A stretch of DNA of 13,515 nucleotides, taken from positions 1-13,515 of the forward strand of contig JBBDMW010000045.1 in NCBI GenBank assembly GCA_040878005.1, written 5' to 3'. Position 1 is the first letter of the stretch, and each line of letters opens with the position of its first letter. The notes below the pieces were generated by a model. It made no database searches, had not been told where the DNA came from, and saw only the letters and a program-made list of their open reading frames with translations. This DNA is from JBBDMW01 sp040878005 (GTDB lineage Bacteria; Chloroflexota; Dehalococcoidia; Lucifugimonadales; Lucifugimonadaceae). This document shows, piece by piece, positions 6,670 to 13,498 of the stretch. A program made the position numbers and the translations under genes.

Positions 6670-7515
6670 TCACATCTCCATGTCGTCATCATCGACGGCC
6701 ACGCCTTCGCCAATCTCTCCGTTCAAGATGGCGCGTAGCTGCTCATTTGGCGCGGAGACCGGGGTCTCCTCTTCGTCTTCATGGCCCGAGCCAGCCGAAC
6801 CATCATCCAGCAGTTCCGGCCGCTCATCATCCAGGTCGAAATCGACCGTGGACTTCTGGAGCGAGGGCGGAAACGAGACGATGTTCGCCTGCGCGGGGGA
6901 ACGGTATGTCTCGCTGACGAGAATGCCCATCTCCTGCGTGGATATCTTCGCTGCTGTCACATCGTAGCGGTTGCCACCATCGATCAGCTTGCGAAGGCGC
7001 TGGGCAATGTGCACCTCGAGCGTCCCGAGGTACTCGCCTTCTTCAGTCAGGACGGCCATTCGGCTGCCCTGTGGCTCCAGGGTGAGGCTGTCGCCGGGTG
7101 AGACTGCGGCGAGGACGTTCGGCGGGGCTGTGCGCTCCAGTTCAGTGACCGTGGCCCGTGCCCGGTCAGCTATGAACTGGACCTTGCGCGGGGCGCGCTC
7201 CGTACCAGATTTCTTCACCACGCTGGATGACGTCAACTGGCTCAAGCGCTCCATGTGCCGGCGCGCTATGTTGTTGTCCGGTCTGAGCCTGAGTGCTGTC
7301 TCCGCCGCGGACCGCGCCTCGTTGTAGCGCCCGAGTTCGATCAACGCCTTGGCCAGGCGGTTGTGCGATTCCACGTCCTCAGGTGCGATCTGTATGGCTT
7401 CTGCATTCAGATCTGCTGCCTGCTGCCACCTGCCGGCGAGCGCGTGCTCAACGGCTTCATTCTTGATTTCCGTAAACGGCCGTGTTGGCCGCTGTCTTAG
7501 CTGTGCGAGTGTCAT
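6670..7515 (-). CDS. TPR protein with a central conserved beta-rich domain and an acidic tail
   Basis: A 281-residue soluble protein. Residues about 16-92 form two to three TPR units (NEAVEHALAGRWQQAADLNA, then DVESHNRLAKALIELGRYNEA, then a capping helix), a protein-interaction scaffold. Residues about 110-217 form a second domain with GDSLTLEPQG, GEYLGTLEVHIAQRLRKLI, GGNRYDVTAAKI and SPAQANIVSFP. I recall this arrangement from TPR proteins of Chloroflexota but know of no assigned function. The C-terminus (225-281) is very acidic, with DDERPELLDD, HEDEEE and a final DDDDMEM, and is probably disordered. The start is ATG 7515 with GAGGA at about 8 bases. An in-frame extension to 7602 has no ribosome site and overlaps promoter-like sequence. 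The gene is monocistronic, convergent with the receiver gene. Confidence 0.8.
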   Translation of the reverse strand: MTLAQLRQRPTRPFTEIKNEAVEHALAGRWQQAADLNAEAIQIAPEDVESHNRLAKALIELGRYNEARSAAETALRLRPDNNIARRHMERLSQLTSSSVVKKSGTERAPRKVQFIADRARATVTELERTAPPNVLAAVSPGDSLTLEPQGSRMAVLTEEGEYLGTLEVHIAQRLRKLIDGGNRYDVTAAKISTQEMGILVSETYRSPAQANIVSFPPSLQKSTVDFDLDDERPELLDDGSAGSGHEDEEETPVSAPNEQLRAILNGEIGEGVAVDDDDMEM

Positions 7516-7579
7516 GTCGGGCTCCTCGTGTCCAAGCGAGCGGCGCTTGTACGCTGCGAATATCGTTGATAAAGGCGGG

Positions 7580-7609
7580 ATGCTATTTGGGGCCTGCCCC
7601 AATGTTCAA
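7580..7609 (-). promoter_or_regulatory. Candidate promoter with an overlapping palindromic operator for the TPR gene
   Basis: On the minus strand, TTGAAC (7604-7609) and TAGCAT (7580-7585) are 18 bases apart, at a promoter-like distance upstream of ATG 7515. The spacer contains TTGGGGC-AG-GCCCCAA (7587-7602), a 7-2-7 perfect inverted repeat. A protein bound there would block polymerase. The -10 is only a 4/6 match. Confidence 0.4.
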
Positions 7610-7847
7610 GGTGAATTACACGCAATTTTTACACGCATTCGGATACGACTTCAGCATTCGTTCGGATGCAAATTTTTCGTAGATTTGATGCGCGTGTGGA
7701 GGCCGGGATTCAACCATCCGGTGGGCTGCCAAGCGCCGCGTGGAGTGATACGGAAGGGCCGGAGGACGTCATGCGGCGGCGCATGGTGAGCGCGGCGGTG
7801 CGACCGGCGCAGTACCGTCGTGGGGACGCCTTAAGAGAGGGCTCCGT
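7610..7847. other. Intergenic region between divergent-side TPR promoter and the GT2 operon end
   Basis: I see no gene here. The left part (7621-7685) is AT-rich with small direct repeats: GCAATTTTT/GCAAATTTTT (7622, 7668), GCATTCG (7635, 7654) and TTCGGAT (7638, 7661). The right part is GC-rich and shows no clear terminator for the leftward operon that ends at 7848. Confidence 0.5.
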
Positions 7848-8630
7848 CTACCCGCGTATCCGCAGGAGCGTGAGGCGGTACAGGGCTTCAATGACTATGC
7901 CCAGCGACATCTTGGACTGGCCGGCGCTGCGGTCAAGAAACTCGTAGGGATGCTCCACAACGTTCAGGCCCATGCGCTCGCACCTGTAGGCGACCTCCGC
8001 CTGGAAGCCAAACCCTGCGACCCTCAGGCTCTCCAGCCCGATGTGCTCCAGTGCAGACCTGCGGAACACCTTGAACCCGGACGTGGCATCACGCACTTTC
8101 AGGCCGAGGAGGAAGCGGATGCCCACGTTGCCCCAGTGGCTGATCTGCCGGCGGACCCAGCTCCACTTCGGGTCCACGCCGCCGCCTTCCATATACCGCG
8201 ACCCCACCACGACGTCAGCGCCGGTTTCTTCAAGCCTGGCCAGCATCTTCGGCAGCTCGGCAGGCGGGTGCGACAGGTCGGCGTCCATCTCCACCACGGC
8301 TTCAGCGCCCTCTTCCAGCGCCCTCCTGAACCCCTGTATGTAAGCCCGGCCGAGGCCCTGCTTGGACAGCCGGTGGATCACCTGGAACATGCCGGTTTCG
8401 TAAGTGTCGGCGATGTGCTCGGCGATGTCCCCGGTGCCATCTGGTGAGGCGTCATCGACCACGATGAACCCCAGGCCGTCGATGTCGAGCGCCGATAGAC
8501 GCTCGACTATCATCGGCAGGTTCTCGGCCTCGTTATATGTCGGCACCACAACCGCAACTTTGAGGGGAATGGTGCGGCTGGCATTTACGGCGGCTTGGCT
8601 CATGGCAGGACGGTCAGTCTCCGCGGGCAT
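7848..8630 (-). CDS. GT2 glycosyltransferase, dolichol-phosphate mannose synthase-like (polyprenol monophosphomannose synthase)
   Basis: A GT-A fold enzyme expected to move a sugar, typically mannose from GDP-mannose, onto a polyprenyl phosphate at the inner face of the membrane. This supplies lipid-linked donors for glycan or protein glycosylation. The 260 residues show VPTYNEAEN (29-37), VDDASPDGT (58-66), the metal-binding DADLSHPP (116-123), VGSRYMEGG (142-150), the SGFKVFRR acceptor loop (184-191) and QSKMS (238-242). This is the DPM1 catalytic domain at its usual length. There is no C-terminal membrane segment, so it is the soluble, peripherally bound form. ATG 8630 shares its A with the TGA of the CoA-binding gene (TGATG), and no good ribosome site is seen, so translation is probably coupled. 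GTG 8633 is an alternative start. Confidence 0.9.
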   Translation of the reverse strand: MPAETDRPAMSQAAVNASRTIPLKVAVVVPTYNEAENLPMIVERLSALDIDGLGFIVVDDASPDGTGDIAEHIADTYETGMFQVIHRLSKQGLGRAYIQGFRRALEEGAEAVVEMDADLSHPPAELPKMLARLEETGADVVVGSRYMEGGGVDPKWSWVRRQISHWGNVGIRFLLGLKVRDATSGFKVFRRSALEHIGLESLRVAGFGFQAEVAYRCERMGLNVVEHPYEFLDRSAGQSKMSLGIVIEALYRLTLLRIRG

Positions 8631-9049
8631 CACCCGGCGATCAGTTTACGATGTTCAACCATGGCACACCTGTCCATGATCACCACCAGGCCAGCGTCCC
8701 AGGCCGCCTGTGCAGCCCCGGCGTTGACGACCCCCACCTGCATCCAAATGGCGCCGGCGCCCGCCGCAATCGCATCATCCACCACGGGCGGAACGTATTC
8801 AGGCCGCCGGAAGACGTCCACTATGTCAACCTTCCCTGGCACGTTCCGCACGGAATCGTAAGCCGGAAGCCCGTCCCATTCGTCAATCATCGGGTTGACC
8901 GGGAATATACGGTAGCCGGCATTTCGAAGGTACCGGGCGACGCTGTTGCTGGGGCGGTCCGACTGGTTGGATAGTCCCACAACCGCAATGTTGCGGGCGT
9001 TCCTCAACAACTCCCGGATTTCATCATTCGACGGATTTTCGTGGGTCAT
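8630..9049 (-). CDS. CoA-binding protein (CoA_binding_2, YccU-like)
   Basis: A 139-residue Rossmann-fold protein of the small CoA-binding family. It is related to the N-terminal domain of succinyl-CoA synthetase alpha and acyl-CoA synthetases, but without catalytic parts. Visible features are the nucleotide loop AVVGLSNQSDRPS (22-34), FPVNP (49-53), DVFRRPE (78-84), IWMQVG (101-106) and MDRCAMVEH (125-133), the last being a conserved family signature. Function in vivo is unclear. Its ATG overlaps the upstream GT2 stop in ATGA, and GGAG at 9058-9061 is 8 bases away. Sandwiched between two glycosyltransferases, it is co-translated with them, though this does not prove a shared pathway. Confidence 0.9.
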   Translation of the reverse strand: MTHENPSNDEIRELLRNARNIAVVGLSNQSDRPSNSVARYLRNAGYRIFPVNPMIDEWDGLPAYDSVRNVPGKVDIVDVFRRPEYVPPVVDDAIAAGAGAIWMQVGVVNAGAAQAAWDAGLVVIMDRCAMVEHRKLIAG

Positions 9050-9789
9050 TGCACCCGCTCCATGCCGCGATACCGGCCCATTACCTCGTTGAGACGCACC
9101 CTGAGAATGTCAACAAACGCCAGTGCCCCGTTGGCAAAGCTGACCTTGCTGTCACCGTAGTGCTGCCAGTCTATAGGCACTTCGCCGACGCTGAACCCCG
9201 CCTTGCGCGCGAGGAATAGTATTTCCACGTCGAACGCGAAGCCATCAAGCAACTGGCGGGGGAACACAGACGCCGCCGCCGCACCGCTAAAGAGCTTGAA
9301 GCCACACTGGGTGTCCTGTATGCCGCGCACGGCCACAGCGCGCACTGTCCAGTTGAAGGCGCGGCCAATGAAATGCCGCAACCATGGTTCATCGAACCGC
9401 TGCGCGCCAGCGGCCTCCCGGGAGCCGATCACCACATCGAACGGCGGCTCCCCGCCCGGGCCATCGAAAAATCGCTCAACCTGCTCGGGGGGCATCGACA
9501 GGTCGGCATCACTGAGGAACCGCCATTGGCCCCTGGCCTCAAGCATTCCGCGGCGGACGGCAGCGCCCTTGCCGCCATGCGGCGCATCAATGAGCCTGAC
9601 ACGCGGCTCTGCCTCCGCAAGCGATCTCACTATCTCAACCGTATGGTCTGTGCTGCCATCGCTGACGACAAGCAGCTCCCAGTCACGGCTCGTGCTTGAA
9701 AGATACGCGACGAAGCGGCGGACGCTCGCCTCGATCAACGCTTCCTCGTTGTAGGCGGGGATGACGATGCTGAGGTGTGGGTTCGACAA
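9046..9789 (-). CDS. GT2 glycosyltransferase, dolichyl-phosphate beta-glucosyltransferase-like
   Basis: A 247-residue GT-A enzyme. It shows VIPAYNEEALIE (9-20), VVSDGSTDHT (41-50), GKGAAVRRGM (73-82), the DADLS metal site (94-98), VIGSR (120-124) and DTQCGFKLF (159-167). The DTQCGFKLF box and overall order match the ALG5-like DPG synthase branch, which transfers glucose from a UDP-sugar to a polyprenyl phosphate. The donor sugar in this organism is inferred, not shown. There are no membrane helices. The start is TTG 9789, the only start that keeps the first motif. The ribosome site is weak, and the gene begins 35 bases after the aspartate kinase stop, so it is likely read through from that gene. 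Confidence 0.88.
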   Translation of the reverse strand: MSNPHLSIVIPAYNEEALIEASVRRFVAYLSSTSRDWELLVVSDGSTDHTVEIVRSLAEAEPRVRLIDAPHGGKGAAVRRGMLEARGQWRFLSDADLSMPPEQVERFFDGPGGEPPFDVVIGSREAAGAQRFDEPWLRHFIGRAFNWTVRAVAVRGIQDTQCGFKLFSGAAAASVFPRQLLDGFAFDVEILFLARKAGFSVGEVPIDWQHYGDSKVSFANGALAFVDILRVRLNEVMGRYRGMERVQ

Positions 9790-9824
9790 CTTATAATGGG
9801 GCCTGTGATGACCAGCCTCTGGGG

Positions 9825-10310
9825 CTAGTCCGCAGCCTGCTCCAACTCGAATGCGCGGTGGAGTGCCTGTGCCGCTGTCTGAACCTGTTCACGCTGGATG
9901 ATGCAGGTGATGCGGATCTCAGACGTGGTGACCAGGTCTATGTTCACTCCTGCCTCAGCGAGCGTCGTGAACATCCTTGAGGCGTAACCCGGCGCGTTCT
10001 GCATGCCGGTGCCTACTATGCTCACCTTTGCCAGGCCAGAGCGCGGGACGAGTTCCTTGTAGTCCACCTTTGACTTCGCTTCGGTGATTTCGAGTGCCCG
10101 CTGGGCGTCAGCCTCAGCCACGGTGAAGGTCATGTCGGTGAGGCCATCGGCGCTGGCGTTCTGGACAATGACGTCCACGCTGATCCCCGCGTCAGCCAGC
10201 GGCTGGAACAGCCCTCCGGCGGTGCCGGGACTGTCCTTGACGCCGCGCGCAGTGATCTTCGCCACGTTGCGGTCGATGGCGATGCCTGTGACTGCCTTGC
10301 GGACCTCCAT
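9825..10310 (-). CDS. lysC: Probable internally translated aspartate kinase beta subunit (ACT domains only)
   Basis: In the lysC frame, M256 (ATG at 10308-10310) is preceded by GGAGGAG (10319-10325) with an 8-base spacer, a near-perfect ribosome binding site inside the gene. Initiation here would yield 161 residues, MEVRKAVTGI to the common stop, covering both ACT domains. In Bacillus and Corynebacterium aspartate kinases an in-frame internal start makes just such a beta subunit of about 160-170 residues, forming alpha2beta2 enzymes. The sequence supports the same here; expression is inferred. Confidence 0.65.
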   Translation of the reverse strand: MEVRKAVTGIAIDRNVAKITARGVKDSPGTAGGLFQPLADAGISVDVIVQNASADGLTDMTFTVAEADAQRALEITEAKSKVDYKELVPRSGLAKVSIVGTGMQNAPGYASRMFTTLAEAGVNIDLVTTSEIRITCIIQREQVQTAAQALHRAFELEQAAD

Positions 10311-11075
10311 CTTGGGTTCTCCTCCATGAATCAGCGTTCCGGGCACATCTTCAAATGATGACGCCACAAGCACCGGTATGTTGTATACGTCGGCCAGCTC
10401 AATGGAGCGCGGGTTCATTTTCGCGCCCAGCACCGCCATCTCCAGCATCTCATCAAAGCTTACTTCCGCCAGCTTGCGGGCCTCCGGCACAAGCCGCGGG
10501 TCTGTTGTATATATGCCGTCCACGTCCGTGTAGATCTCGCAGCGCTCTGCACCCAGTGCTGCGGCAAGGGCGACTGCGGTGGTGTCGGAGCCGCCGCGTC
10601 CAAGGGTGGATACGTCGCCCGACTCAGTCAGGCCCTGGAACCCGGCGACTATCACGACACGCCCTGAACTCAACTCCTTGCGAAGCCGCTTGGTGTCAAT
10701 AGCCGCGATGCGCGCAGAGCCGTGTATGGCATCGGTGCGAATCCCTGCCTGCACACCGCTCAAACTCACCGCCTCATAGCCGCGCGTCTTTATGGCCATG
10801 GCCATGAGGGTTGAGCTGACCAGCTCGCCGGTGGAGAGCAGCGTGTCCATCTCCCTGGGGTCCGGCGCTTTCTCCCTACCTACGATGGCCTGCGACAGGT
10901 CGATCAGCGCGTCCGTGGAATCGCCCATGGCTGACACAACCACCACCAGGTCCACGCCTTCATCGTGACGGGAGCAGATGCGGTTGGCGACGTTCCGTAT
11001 CTTGTCGGCATCTGCGAGCGAACTGCCGCCATACTTCTGGACTATCACTTTGCGGTCTTCACTCATGGCACTCAT
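9825..11075 (-). CDS. lysC: Aspartate kinase with two ACT domains
   Basis: It phosphorylates L-aspartate with ATP, the first step toward lysine, threonine, methionine and isoleucine. The 416 residues start with the kinase signature KYGGSSLADADKI (14-26), followed by VVSAMGDSTD (46-55), TGELVSS (82-88), LGRGGSDTTAVALA (158-171) and YTDVDGIYTTDPR (182-194). Two ACT domains follow (about 268-340 and 348-410), with VDVIVQNAS and the effector-loop residues TGMQNAPGYASRMF and VTTSEI. This is the monofunctional, feedback-regulated class of about 400-410 residues; no homoserine dehydrogenase is fused. It starts at ATG 11075, overlapping the thrB end by 17 bases; a second ATG lies at 11066. Context with homoserine kinase suggests a role in threonine supply. 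It carries an internal translation start at 10310. Confidence 0.96.
   Translation of the reverse strand: MSAMSEDRKVIVQKYGGSSLADADKIRNVANRICSRHDEGVDLVVVVSAMGDSTDALIDLSQAIVGREKAPDPREMDTLLSTGELVSSTLMAMAIKTRGYEAVSLSGVQAGIRTDAIHGSARIAAIDTKRLRKELSSGRVVIVAGFQGLTESGDVSTLGRGGSDTTAVALAAALGAERCEIYTDVDGIYTTDPRLVPEARKLAEVSFDEMLEMAVLGAKMNPRSIELADVYNIPVLVASSFEDVPGTLIHGGEPKMEVRKAVTGIAIDRNVAKITARGVKDSPGTAGGLFQPLADAGISVDVIVQNASADGLTDMTFTVAEADAQRALEITEAKSKVDYKELVPRSGLAKVSIVGTGMQNAPGYASRMFTTLAEAGVNIDLVTTSEIRITCIIQREQVQTAAQALHRAFELEQAAD
10319..10325 (-). promoter_or_regulatory. Internal ribosome binding site in lysC
   Basis: GGAGGAG followed by 8 bases and ATG. It is stronger than any site visible at the main lysC start, where only a GGA lies near the ATG. 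Confidence 0.7.
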
Positions 11076-11973
11076 CGCCGTCCACTACGTGTGCTCCTTT
11101 TCGTGTCGTCCGTAAGATCATGCCGCGGCCTGGCACCTGTGCAATCCTGGCGGCCTCGCACATCTCGTAGCTGATGGTCACTTCCCGCCCGGTGGATAGC
11201 GCCAGGATGGTGGGGCCGGCGCCCGACAGGAACGCGCCGTGTGCACCGCCGTTTAATGCGGCTTTCACTATGTGATTGAATGCCGGGAATGCCAGGCTGC
11301 GCTGCGGCTGGTGCAGCCTGTCCTGCGTGGCGTGCCTGAGAAGGCCAAGCTGACCGCTGCTGAGCGCGTTCACCAGCATTGCGGCGCGGCCTATGTTGTA
11401 TATGGCGTCCGTACGGGATATCTGCTGCGGAAGCCTGGCTCTTGACTCATGCGTATTGCTCTGTAGTTCAGGCACAAACAGCACAGCGTTGAGTTCTTCG
11501 GGTATCGACACGTTGTCGACAACCCACTCTTCGCCGTCGTGGACACCAACACAGCACCCGCCGAATATGGCAGGCGCCACATTGTCCGGGTGGCCTTCTA
11601 TGTCAGCAGCAAGTTTGAGCAACAGGTGCGGGTCATGGCACAGGCCGGCCATCCGGGCGCCGGCCACCAGCCCGCCGACGATGGCCGCCGAGCTGCTGCC
11701 AAGACCGCGGCCATGGGGGATGCGGTTGATACAGGTGTAGTGCAGGCTCGGCGTGCGCTTGCCAGCGGCGGCAAACGCCGCCTCAACGCCCGTCACGACA
11801 AGGTTGCGCGGACCGGTGGGAAGCTCGCTCTCGCCCTCCCCAATGGTGGTGACGCCAAACTGCCCCGGCTCGATTGTGACTTCGTTCCACAGGTCAAGGG
11901 CCATGCCAACGCAATCGAATCCGGGCCCCAGGTTGGCAGTTGTTGCGGGGACGCGGGCGGTTACCTTCTGCAA
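11059..11973 (-). CDS. thrB: Homoserine kinase (GHMP family)
   Basis: It phosphorylates L-homoserine, the step before threonine synthase. The 304 residues contain VPATTANLGPGFDCVGMALD (8-27), the GHMP ATP loop PHGRGLGSSSAAI (86-98), EGHPDNVAPA (126-135) and the C-terminal GAFLSGAGPTILAL (246-259). All are standard for ThrB, and the length is normal. The start chosen is TTG 11973 because it precedes LQKVTARVPATTANLGPG as in other ThrB proteins. The frame remains open to a TTG at 12090, but the extra 39 residues have no family counterpart and lie in promoter-like DNA. The ribosome site at 11973 is weak (GGA). The gene leads the operon and overlaps lysC by 17 bases. Threonine synthase and homoserine dehydrogenase are not in the window. 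Confidence 0.94.
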   Translation of the reverse strand: MQKVTARVPATTANLGPGFDCVGMALDLWNEVTIEPGQFGVTTIGEGESELPTGPRNLVVTGVEAAFAAAGKRTPSLHYTCINRIPHGRGLGSSSAAIVGGLVAGARMAGLCHDPHLLLKLAADIEGHPDNVAPAIFGGCCVGVHDGEEWVVDNVSIPEELNAVLFVPELQSNTHESRARLPQQISRTDAIYNIGRAAMLVNALSSGQLGLLRHATQDRLHQPQRSLAFPAFNHIVKAALNGGAHGAFLSGAGPTILALSTGREVTISYEMCEAARIAQVPGRGMILRTTRKGAHVVDGDECHE

Positions 11974-12070
11974 ATTATGTCCGGGAGTCTGAGTGGGTAT
12001 GGAGTGGAGGAGCGGCTGCAAAGAGCTATGCAACTTCCATGTTACGAAATCGCGCAACCTAAACCAGAGA

Positions 12071-12078
12071 AGTATAAT
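12071..12078. promoter_or_regulatory. Overlapping divergent -10-like elements between thrB and the dehydrogenase gene
   Basis: TATAAT (12073-12078) reads toward the dehydrogenase at 12171, and TATACT (minus strand, 12071-12076) reads toward thrB at 11973. No good -35 is found at 17 bases for either. They lie about 95 bases from each start codon, so one shared divergent promoter region is plausible. Confidence 0.35.
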
Positions 12079-12170
12079 CCGCCCGTCCAACGCGGGACCG
12101 GCAATGGCGGCCCCAACTGGCAGGGACTCGTGAAATTAGGGCCGCTTGAAGGCGGTTTATGGAGTAAGAC

Positions 12171-13166
12171 ATGACGAAAGAGGTAGTTCTGCTCGCGCCA
12201 GATGACAGTAGCATGGCCGAGCGCATGGCTGAATTTCAAGCTGTGGCCAAGCGGCTCGGCGAAGATATCGAAATCAAGTTTGTTGATGCTTCACTGCCGG
12301 CCGATGACATTGTGCAGGCATGCAATGGCGCCGTGGCCATCATCCCCGGCCGGCCGCGTGCGTTGACCACTGAGATTGCAGAGCGCCTGCCCAACCTGCG
12401 CCTGGTACAGACTACCAGCGCCGGCACGGACTGGCTCGATAAGTCTGCCCTGGCAGAGCTGGGGATTGACGTCTCGAACAACGGCGGAGCGAACGCCGTG
12501 GCGGTCGCTGAGCACGCCATTGGCCTCATGTTCTCCGTATACCGCAAGCTGGACATGCAGATAGACAGCGTTAAGGCTGGCACGTGGATGGCAGGCGTTA
12601 CCGGTGATCCGGGCGAGTTCCACACGCTGGTTGGCAAGCGCGTGGGCATCGTGGGCCTGGGCCGCATCGGCTCCAGGGTGGCGAAGCGGCTCGCCGGGTG
12701 GGAGTGCGAGATTGTCTACCACGATGTGGCGAAGTTCACTGACGAATACGAACAGGCGGCGGGGGCGCGGAAGGTCCCGTTCGATGAACTGCTGTCCACG
12801 TCTGACATCGTGACGCTGCACACGCCGCTTGAGCGGACAACGCACCACCTGATGTCAGACCGCGAGTTCGATCTCATGAAGCCCACGGCCATCCTGATCA
12901 ACACGTGCCGGGGGCCGGTTGTGGATGAGGCGGCGCTCACAAGGGCACTGGAGGCTGGCAAGATCTTCGGCGCAGGCCTGGACGTGACTGAGATTGAGCC
13001 GATTGAGGCGGACAACCCGCTGCCAACGATGCCCAACGTCATAGTTACGCCGCACCTGGCCACCCGCGCGATCGAGTCCACGATCAATGCTGCCAACTTC
13101 GCCGTGGCAAACACGGCAAGGCTGGCACGTGGCGAGAAGCCGGAGTCGATAGTACCGCCGGTTTAG
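12171..13166 (+). CDS. D-isomer-specific 2-hydroxyacid dehydrogenase
   Basis: An NAD(P)-dependent oxidoreductase that interconverts 2-keto acids and D-2-hydroxy acids. The 331 residues show the substrate-domain loop TTSAGTDWLD (81-90), NNGGANAVAVAEHAIGLM (103-120), the Rossmann motif VGLGRIGSRVAKRL (161-174) with D185 at the end of the next strand, and the catalytic set R247 (NTCRGPVVDEAAL), a Glu in LDVTEIEP (274/276) and H295 (TPHLA). D185 suggests NAD preference. Length and order are standard, with no regulatory ACT domain, so it is not the long SerA type. The substrate (glyoxylate/hydroxypyruvate, phosphoglycerate or another keto acid) cannot be told. ATG 12171 has GGAG at 12161-12164, 6 bases away. 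It is monocistronic and divergent from thrB-lysC. Confidence 0.93.
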   Translation: MTKEVVLLAPDDSSMAERMAEFQAVAKRLGEDIEIKFVDASLPADDIVQACNGAVAIIPGRPRALTTEIAERLPNLRLVQTTSAGTDWLDKSALAELGIDVSNNGGANAVAVAEHAIGLMFSVYRKLDMQIDSVKAGTWMAGVTGDPGEFHTLVGKRVGIVGLGRIGSRVAKRLAGWECEIVYHDVAKFTDEYEQAAGARKVPFDELLSTSDIVTLHTPLERTTHHLMSDREFDLMKPTAILINTCRGPVVDEAALTRALEAGKIFGAGLDVTEIEPIEADNPLPTMPNVIVTPHLATRAIESTINAANFAVANTARLARGEKPESIVPPV

Positions 13167-13183
13167 ATTGGCAGGTCTGCTGA

Positions 13184-13226
13184 CTGGGAGGGAGCTGCAT
13201 CGCGAACCGGTGCGGTTTCCTCCCAG
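13184..13226 (+). terminator. Two-tier stem after the dehydrogenase gene
   Basis: Outer arms CTGGGAGG (13184-13191) and CCTCCCAG (13219-13226) enclose an inner hairpin AACCG-GTG-CGGTT (13205-13217), starting 18 bases after the stop. No T tract follows, so termination would be imperfect. It may be an mRNA 3'-end structure. Confidence 0.35.
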
Positions 13227-13266
13227 GTTGGCGTGAATACCGCGGCGCGCTGCCCGCCCATGTAGT

Positions 13267-13272
13267 TATAAT
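13267..13272 (+). promoter_or_regulatory. -10 box of the tRNA-Pro gene
   Basis: Perfect TATAAT 17 bases before the mature 5' end of the tRNA. No matching -35 is visible at 16-18 bases. It is followed by CCG, as is the TATAAT at 12073. Confidence 0.5.
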
Positions 13273-13289
13273 CCGTGGGTTGCACATTT

Positions 13290-13366
13290 CGGGGAGTGGC
13301 GCAGCTTGGTAGCGCGCTGCGTTCGGGACGCAGAGGTCCCGGGTTCGAATCCCGGCTCCCCGACCA
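13290..13366 (+). tRNA. tRNA-Pro, anticodon CGG
   Basis: A complete 77-base cloverleaf. The acceptor stem CGGGGAG (13290-13296) pairs with CTCCCCG, followed by discriminator A and an encoded CCA (13364-13366). The D arm is GCGCAGCTTGGTAGCGC. The anticodon stem CTGCG/CGCAG encloses loop TTCGGGA, with CGG at 13324-13326. The T arm is CCGGG-TTCGAAT-CCCGG. C1-G72 is typical of bacterial tRNA-Pro, and CGG reads codon CCG. Confidence 0.97.
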
Positions 13367-13371
13367 TCTCA

Positions 13372-13412
13372 CCTGCAACACGCCCGCAGTACGGATTCGT
13401 ACACGTTGCAGG
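13372..13412 (+). terminator. Nested hairpin directly after tRNA-Pro
   Basis: CCTGCAAC (13372-13379) pairs with GTTGCAGG (13405-13412). An inner stem GTACG-GATT-CGTAC (13389-13402) lies inside. It starts 5 bases after the tRNA CCA. There is no clear U tract, so it may be a processing or weak termination structure. Confidence 0.4.
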
Positions 13413-13469
13413 GCTCTATTGCTTGCGGCACCACTTACGGTTTTATCCTGACCGTCCACATGTTCAACT

Positions 13470-13498
13470 TGCGGACAGGTACTACGTACCTGTCCGCA
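13470..13498. repeat. 29-base near-perfect palindrome at the right edge
   Basis: Arms TGCGGACAGGTAC and GTACCTGTCCGCA (13 bp each) flank a 3-base spacer TAC. The core TACGTACCTGTC also occurs at 4070-4081. It could be a REP-like element, an operator for a gene beyond the window, or a terminator. The window ends 17 bases later, so this cannot be resolved. Confidence 0.55.

Noticed and set aside
9792..9797. TATAAT on the plus strand as a promoter
   Set aside because: It would read only antisense into lysC with no plus-strand gene downstream, and no -35 is found at the right distance.
11974..12090. 39-codon N-terminal extension of homoserine kinase from TTG 12090
   Set aside because: There is no ThrB counterpart and no ribosome site, and it overlaps the divergent promoter-like region.
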